In this document: positions 6,095-9,906 of the stretch, one piece after another | Numbering within the stretch: position 1 is the first letter of the stretch | Layout: each line of letters starts with the position of its first letter | NCBI RefSeq assembly: GCF_946478835.1 | Contig: NZ_CAMLDV010000132.1 | Span: 1 to 9,906 of the forward strand | DNA: 9,906 nucleotides | Direction: 5' to 3' | Origin: an uncultured Bdellovibrio sp. | Lineage (GTDB): Bacteria > Bdellovibrionota > Bdellovibrionia > Bdellovibrionales > Bdellovibrionaceae | Notes under the pieces: generated by a model | Told to the model about the DNA's origin: nothing | Seen by the model: the letters and a program-made list of their open reading frames with translations, nothing else | Databases searched by the model: none | Position numbers and translations under genes: made by a program

Positions 6095-7662
6095 CAAATA
6101 TGGAGTTAGCGGGAAAAGTCATTCAAGAGTTGGTGTACACAGGAGTGCGCGAGTTTGTTCTTTGCGCCGGTGCACGCAACAGTCCGCTAGTGTATATCCT
6201 TGAAGAGAACAAAGACCTCAAAGTGTATTCCTTCTTTGAAGAGCGTTCGGCGGCATTTTTTGCTTTAGGTCGTATCGCAAGCACACGTCGTCCGGTTGCA
6301 ATCATTACGACATCAGGAACAGCCGTCGCGGAACTTTTGCCGGCCGCTGTTGAAGGAACTTATTCCTCGTTGCCACTGATAATGGTGACAGCGGATCGTC
6401 CGAAACACTATCGCGGCACAGGGGCTCCGCAGACGATTGAACAAGTGGGTATCTTTTCATACTACAATGAAGTTGCTTTGGATATTGATGCGGAAAATTC
6501 TCACGTGTCTTTCAAATCTCTTTCATGGAAAAAACCTATTCACGTGAATGTGTGTTTTGAAGAACCTCTGATTGATGGTCCCGTGCCTAAGATTGATTTC
6601 CCGGGCCATTCGGAAAGAACAAAGCTTCCAGGTCAGTTGCCTTTAGGAACTTTGAAAGAGATGGAAAATTTCCTGAACTCTCACAAACCTCTTGTGATGG
6701 TGGGAATTTTGCCTGAGAAAGCCTACGGCACCGTGCTTGATTTCTTAAAGCAATACAAAGCGCCGGTTTATTGCGAAGGCATTTCAAGTCTGCGCGGTCA
6801 TCCCGACATCAAAGACATTGAAATTCGCTCTGGCGAGCAGATGATTCATCGAGTTTTAAAATCACAACTCTGTGATTCTATCTTGCGTATCGGGGGAGTT
6901 CCGACAACGCGTGTGTGGCGTGATCTTGAAGACAAATACAAAGACATCCCAGTGTTCTCGGTGAGCTTTAATCACTACACAGGACTCAGCCGTCCTGTGC
7001 AACACGTGAACTCTTTGGATTTGTTAAGCCAGGTGGAGTTTTCAAATCCTCAGCGTGAAAATATTAAATTGAATATCGAAGACAGCAGCCGCGCGGAAAC
7101 CGTGCGCGGTCTTTTGATGAAATATCCTGATTCAGAACAAGGGATGATCTACGCACTTTCGCAAAAGATGAAAGGCGGCTCGATCTATCTTGGAAATTCA
7201 CTCCCGATTCGTGAATGGGATTCGTGTTCCTCACACGATGCCATTCCTTTGCGTGTTGCCGCCAATCGCGGAGCCAACGGTATCGATGGACAGCTTTCGA
7301 CGTTCTTGGGTTGGGCCCATCCGGAGGCAGAAAATTGGTGCCTTGTTGGGGATTTAACAGCGCTGTATGATTTATCGTCACTTTGGGCAACTTCTCAGCT
7401 CGATGCACGCAAACTTCGTATTGTGGTCATCAACAACGGGGGAGGCCAAATCTTCTCTCGTATGTTCAAAAAAGAGATATTCGTAAACAAGCACCAGATT
7501 TCTTTCGAATCATGGGCAAAGATGTGGAATTGGTCTTACCAAAAGTGGCATAATATTCCTGTGAATACACAATTGGACGATCATCAAATCATCGAGCTCA
7601 CCCCAAATTGGGAACAAACTCAAGAATTCTGGAAGGAGTACGAATCTCTGTGGAAAGAGTGA
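6091..7662 (+). CDS. menD: SEPHCHC synthase (MenD)
   Basis: Thiamine-diphosphate- and Mg-dependent enzyme that decarboxylates 2-oxoglutarate and adds the succinyl-semialdehyde unit to isochorismate, giving SEPHCHC. The product is 523 residues, slightly under E. coli MenD (556), with the three-domain layout of the family. The N-terminal domain has GARNSPL (27-33), the ThDP-activating Glu51 in FEERSAAFFALG, TSGTAVAE (74-81) and TADRP (100-104). The C-terminal domain has NRGANGIDGQLST (392-404) and the cofactor-binding stretch from GDL (420-422) to NNGGG (448-452) with IFSRMF after it. All key positions are intact. It starts on the ATG of an ATGA junction with menF, so translational coupling is likely; a GGGGC about 8 bases upstream is a modest ribosome site. 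Its 3' end carries the ribosome site and start codon of menH. Confidence 0.97.
   Translation: MTNMELAGKVIQELVYTGVREFVLCAGARNSPLVYILEENKDLKVYSFFEERSAAFFALGRIASTRRPVAIITTSGTAVAELLPAAVEGTYSSLPLIMVTADRPKHYRGTGAPQTIEQVGIFSYYNEVALDIDAENSHVSFKSLSWKKPIHVNVCFEEPLIDGPVPKIDFPGHSERTKLPGQLPLGTLKEMENFLNSHKPLVMVGILPEKAYGTVLDFLKQYKAPVYCEGISSLRGHPDIKDIEIRSGEQMIHRVLKSQLCDSILRIGGVPTTRVWRDLEDKYKDIPVFSVSFNHYTGLSRPVQHVNSLDLLSQVEFSNPQRENIKLNIEDSSRAETVRGLLMKYPDSEQGMIYALSQKMKGGSIYLGNSLPIREWDSCSSHDAIPLRVAANRGANGIDGQLSTFLGWAHPEAENWCLVGDLTALYDLSSLWATSQLDARKLRIVVINNGGGQIFSRMFKKEIFVNKHQISFESWAKMWNWSYQKWHNIPVNTQLDDHQIIELTPNWEQTQEFWKEYESLWKE
7633..7638 (+). promoter_or_regulatory. Ribosome binding site for menH within the menD 3' end
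   Basis: AAGGAG lies 11 bases before the GTG at 7650. It favours that start over the TTG at 7608, which is upstream of it, and over the GTG at 7659, which would be 20 bases away but forms a GTGA overlap with the menD stop. Confidence 0.5.
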
Positions 7663-8417
7663 ACCTCTTTTTCCTTCACGGATTTTTAGGAAGACCTTCT
7701 GATTGGGCGGTGGTGAAAGCACACCTCCCGCAGCACGATGGTCTTCGTATTTTTACTCCAGATTATTTCAAGGATGCCTCTTTAGGACCTCAACATACGT
7801 TTGAAGAGTGGGCCGGTAATTTCATAAAACTTGTTGAAGCCCACGGCTGCGCAGGAGAGCGCAACATCCTCATTGGATACTCTCTTGGCGGGCGCTTGGC
7901 TTTGCACGCTCTCGAAAAAAAACCAGCGCTTTGGTATAAAACAATTCTAGTCTCTACAAATCCTGGCTTTAACGATCCTCACGAAAGTTTTGATCCGATC
8001 TCTGAAGAGCGTCGTCAACGCTGGATGAATGATTCCTACTGGGCCGAAGAGTTTTTAAAAGCTCCGTGGGAAACGGTCTTACGCAATTGGAATGCGCAGC
8101 CTGTTTTTGGCGGCGGAGAAACGGAGCCTTTGCGTATTGAAAAAGAATATTCCCGTGAGACACTGAGCCTCGCTTTAACCCAGTGGTCTTTGGCGCAACA
8201 AAAAAACATGCGTTCGTTGATTCAAAAGAATATTCAAAAAGTGATTTGGATGGTCGGAGAGCGCGACGAAAAGTTTATGGAAATGTCTCGTCGTTTGCAG
8301 GAAGAGGTGCAGGGGCTTCGTTTAGAAACCGTGCCGGCCTCTTCCCATCGCGTTCTTTTTGATAGCCCCAAAGATTTGGGCGAAAGAATCCGTCAACTAA
8401 TTCAGCAGCTTCTTTAA
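7650..8417 (+). CDS. menH: SHCHC synthase (MenH), alpha/beta hydrolase
   Basis: Eliminates pyruvate from SEPHCHC to give SHCHC, the step after MenD, in the cytoplasm. The product is 255 residues from the GTG at 7650 (252 from the GTG at 7659), matching E. coli MenH at 252. Motifs are LHGFLGRPSDW (9-19, oxyanion loop), GYSLGGR with nucleophile Ser78, GERDEKF with Asp206, and ASSHRVLF with His233. This gives the full Ser-Asp-His triad at positions close to E. coli Ser86, Asp210 and His232. The family segments STNPGF and QPVF are also present. It is the third gene of menF-menD-menH and overlaps menD by 13 bases. Its last 21 bases, including the stop, overlap the end of the convergent protease gene. 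A generic hydrolase is unlikely given the motifs and position. Confidence 0.94.
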   Translation: MERVNLFFLHGFLGRPSDWAVVKAHLPQHDGLRIFTPDYFKDASLGPQHTFEEWAGNFIKLVEAHGCAGERNILIGYSLGGRLALHALEKKPALWYKTILVSTNPGFNDPHESFDPISEERRQRWMNDSYWAEEFLKAPWETVLRNWNAQPVFGGGETEPLRIEKEYSRETLSLALTQWSLAQQKNMRSLIQKNIQKVIWMVGERDEKFMEMSRRLQEEVQGLRLETVPASSHRVLFDSPKDLGERIRQLIQQLL

Positions 8418-9239
8418 GCCGTCATCAATCCACGTGCGGTATTGTTTTACGTTCATGTAGATGGATTTTTCTGCGCAGACGTCTTTGTTGTCGATGTACT
8501 GTTTCTTTTCATCTTCGCGAATTTCAGAAGGCACACTCCACGAAATTGCTGAGGCAATTCCGACGACATAGTCTTTCCCTTGGTAGCGCATCAATGCAGG
8601 ACCGCCAGAGTCACCACTGCAGATACCTTGCCCCGATTTTTGGTCAACGTAGAACTGGCTTTCGTTGGCACTCATGCTGTCAATTTTAAGGTCCACATTA
8701 CGTAGAAAGCCTGAGCCTTGCGTGTCCGTGCTAGGAACTTTTTTACCGGAAATACGACCATAGCCCGCTGCTGTGAAAGTGTAACCGGCCTTTAAAGGAA
8801 AGCTGCTATCTGGAAGAAGCAACGTCTGATAGCCATCCGGAGCATTGCCCTTTATCAGAATCAAAGCGATGTCATTGCGATCGGCAGAATTGGATTTTTT
8901 GTATTTGTCGTGCACCCATGTTTTTGCAGCAGAACGCATGACATAGTCACCGGACAGTGGCTTCAGGCCAAACGCCAGGGTAAGACCTTTGTAGTCAGCT
9001 CCCACGCAGTGAGCGGCTGTTAGAATCACATCTTTTTTGATGAGAAGCCCCGTGCAGTAAGTTTTTGTCGGATTGTCATATATAAGCACAACGTATTTTG
9101 AAATCACATTGTCTTTCGTAGTGTCTTTTCCACCTACGATAGCGTCTGAATCCACCAGCGTGTCTATCGCGGACTGAGATCCCCCACACGCCGTCAAAGC
9201 TAAAACGATTAATGAGCTGACGTACAACTTCGTTTTCAT
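8397..9239 (-). CDS. Chymotrypsin-family (S1) serine protease, putative lipoprotein
   Basis: A 280-residue protein with an exported S1 protease domain. Residues 1-18 form a lipoprotein signal, MKTKLYVSSLIVLALTAC, with lipobox LTAC and lipidated Cys18, so it should be anchored in the cell envelope. IVGG (34-37) marks the N-terminus of the mature domain; the residue before it is Ala, not Arg or Lys, so activation would not be by a trypsin-like cut. The triad is complete: His77 in LTAAHC, Asp123 in NDIAL, Ser211 in GDSGGP. The position equivalent to chymotrypsin residue 189 (six before the Ser) is Gly205, so trypsin-like Arg/Lys preference is not predicted. Cys62/Cys78 and Cys207/Cys255 could form disulfides. 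GGGGAA just before the ATG is a plausible ribosome site. It lies downstream of a related protease gene but behind a terminator. The substrate is unknown. Confidence 0.93.
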   Translation of the reverse strand: MKTKLYVSSLIVLALTACGGSQSAIDTLVDSDAIVGGKDTTKDNVISKYVVLIYDNPTKTYCTGLLIKKDVILTAAHCVGADYKGLTLAFGLKPLSGDYVMRSAAKTWVHDKYKKSNSADRNDIALILIKGNAPDGYQTLLLPDSSFPLKAGYTFTAAGYGRISGKKVPSTDTQGSGFLRNVDLKIDSMSANESQFYVDQKSGQGICSGDSGGPALMRYQGKDYVVGIASAISWSVPSEIREDEKKQYIDNKDVCAEKSIYMNVKQYRTWIDDGLKKLLN

Positions 9240-9250
9240 ATTTCCCCAAT

Positions 9251-9260
9251 TGAGCGCTCA
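9251..9260. promoter_or_regulatory. 10-bp palindrome upstream of the protease gene
   Basis: TGAGCGCTCA is a perfect palindrome 12-21 bases before the protease start codon (9239), in the only gap between that gene and the upstream terminator. It could be an operator or a short leader hairpin. A single copy with no flanking consensus gives little support. Confidence 0.25.
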
Positions 9261-9270
9261 TTCAATAACA

Positions 9271-9300
9271 AAAGGGCTGCTATTTTCCTAGCAGCCCTTT
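9271..9300 (-). terminator. Rho-independent terminator between the two protease genes
   Basis: A perfect 12-bp stem (AAAGGGCTGCTA 9271-9282, TAGCAGCCCTTT 9289-9300) with a 6-base loop. Read on the minus strand the stem is GC-rich at its middle and runs into TTTTGTTATT, a good U-tract. It sits 36 bases after the stop of the distal protease gene, so it should end that transcript before the next protease gene. Confidence 0.85.
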
Positions 9301-9336
9301 GCAGTTTGAAAAAACTTTTTGGTGTCTTATCCGAGA

Positions 9337-9906
9337 TTAATTTTGAACCTGAGGAGTTACCAACGAAGTGGAAAGTTTGTTGGCCATTCTGTTCAACCAT
9401 GTCTTGTAGTACAAAGCACTTGTGTAAGCAGAGTACTTCGAGCAGTCATTGGCAGCATCGTCAACTCCGCGGCTTGTAACACCCCAAAGGTAGTATTTAC
9501 CTTTGATTTCGATGTACGCTGGACCGCCAGAGTCACCGTGGCAAGCGCCAGTGCCTTCAGTTTGGTTCAACTTGATTTCAGAGGTGCTGAACTGTGGGTC
9601 TTCGATCTTAACAGTCGTCATGCGCAAAGTTCCCGCACCGTCTCCTGTCACCCCGTTTGTGATTCCGTATCCAGCAAGAACGACAGAAGCACCTTTTTTA
9701 AGAAGTTTTTTATTACTGTTGCTAAGGAAAGTCGCTGGTTTGTAACCGGCAGGAACTGTTCCTGTGAAGTGGATCAAAGCGATGTCGCCTGTGTCCTTCT
9801 TTTCATTCTGACGAGACTCCCAGTATTGAGAAATTTCGACTTTATCAACTTGGCGACGCTCTGATTTAGGTCCCAAAGCCGTGTCGAACATAATGTACAT
9901 AGCGTC
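9337..9906 (-). CDS. Chymotrypsin-family (S1) serine protease, N-terminus beyond window
   Basis: The C-terminal 189 residues of an S1-fold protease; the frame is open to the right edge. Visible are the catalytic Asp in TGDIALI (Asp codon 9784-9786), AGYG, and the catalytic Ser in CHGDSGGP (Ser codon 9529-9531). The signal peptide, the IVGG-type mature N-terminus and the catalytic His (TAAHC region) must lie outside, so activity cannot be confirmed here. The residue at chymotrypsin position 189 is Gly, as in the neighbouring protease. The two share layout (P-x-GY, AGYG, LR-x-x-x-x-KI, GDSGGPA, then a K-x-Y-x-x-G-[IV] strand), indicating ancient tandem duplication with strong divergence. The C-terminus ends in a Ser/Thr-rich tail (KLSTSLVTPQVQN). 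The internal ATG at 9900 is not a credible start because the family needs upstream sequence. A strong terminator follows. Confidence 0.9.
   Translation of the reverse strand, partial: DAMYIMFDTALGPKSERRQVDKVEISQYWESRQNEKKDTGDIALIHFTGTVPAGYKPATFLSNSNKKLLKKGASVVLAGYGITNGVTGDGAGTLRMTTVKIEDPQFSTSEIKLNQTEGTGACHGDSGGPAYIEIKGKYYLWGVTSRGVDDAANDCSKYSAYTSALYYKTWLNRMANKLSTSLVTPQVQN

Noticed and set aside
5792..6097. 101-codon minus-strand frame opposite the menF end
   Set aside because: It is antisense to the conserved chorismate-binding domain and lacks a convincing start context or motif.
9319..9864. 181-codon plus-strand frame opposite the distal protease
   Set aside because: The minus strand carries the complete GDSGGP and AGYG protease motifs; the plus translation shows no domain, and low stop density opposite a real gene explains it.
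1..9906. CRISPR arrays, transposons, phage genes, tRNA or rRNA genes
   Set aside because: I saw no regularly spaced repeats, transposase motifs, terminal inverted repeats or tRNA cloverleaf sequence; coding density leaves only gaps of about 120 bases or less.

Overview
The window is about 9.9 kb of compact, mid-GC bacterial chromosome with short intergenic gaps. The gene set is mostly housekeeping: the ends of the shikimate pathway plus much of classical menaquinone (vitamin K2) synthesis. It also holds exported proteins: a signal-peptide phospholipase D/nuclease-family protein, a small candidate lipoprotein and two chymotrypsin-fold serine proteases. A chorismate-to-menaquinone cluster beside secreted hydrolases suggests a Gram-negative of the Bdellovibrionota/deltaproteobacterial type, perhaps a Bdellovibrio relative. 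That assignment is inference from gene content and sequence style, not from a marker gene.

Layout. (1) Positions 1-1795, + strand: the 3' part of aroC (chorismate synthase; its first ~50-60 codons lie outside the window), then menB 11 bases later, closed by a perfect 13-bp hairpin. (2) 1918-3132, +: an exported protein with two HKD motifs. (3) 3254-3454, +: a 66-residue candidate lipoprotein, ending 2 bases from the stop of the convergent ubiE. (4) 3457-4993, -: aroF (DAHP synthase) and ubiE/menG (demethylmenaquinone methyltransferase), overlapping by 11 bases. (5) 5009-8417, +: menF-menD-menH, with an ATGA overlap between the first two and a GTG start inside the menD end for the third. Its first start codon is 15 bases from that of the divergent aroF. 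(6) 8397-9906, -: two related serine proteases separated by a strong hairpin terminator. The lipoprotein-type one overlaps the 3' end of menH by 21 bases tail to tail; the other runs off the window.

How the genes work together. AroF catalyses the first step of the shikimate pathway and AroC the last, giving chorismate. MenF, MenD and MenH turn chorismate into SHCHC, MenB later closes the naphthoate ring, and UbiE/MenG methylates demethylmenaquinone to menaquinone. menC, menE, the DHNA-CoA thioesterase and menA are not in the window and should lie elsewhere if the pathway is complete.

I did not find an evident undescribed system such as a defence island, CRISPR array, phage or transposon. The points most worth a second look are the nearly absent aroF/menF intergenic space, the altered PEP-loop motif of AroF, the exported double-HKD protein, the tiny lipoprotein with an odd lipobox, and the protease pair with glycine at the predicted specificity position.
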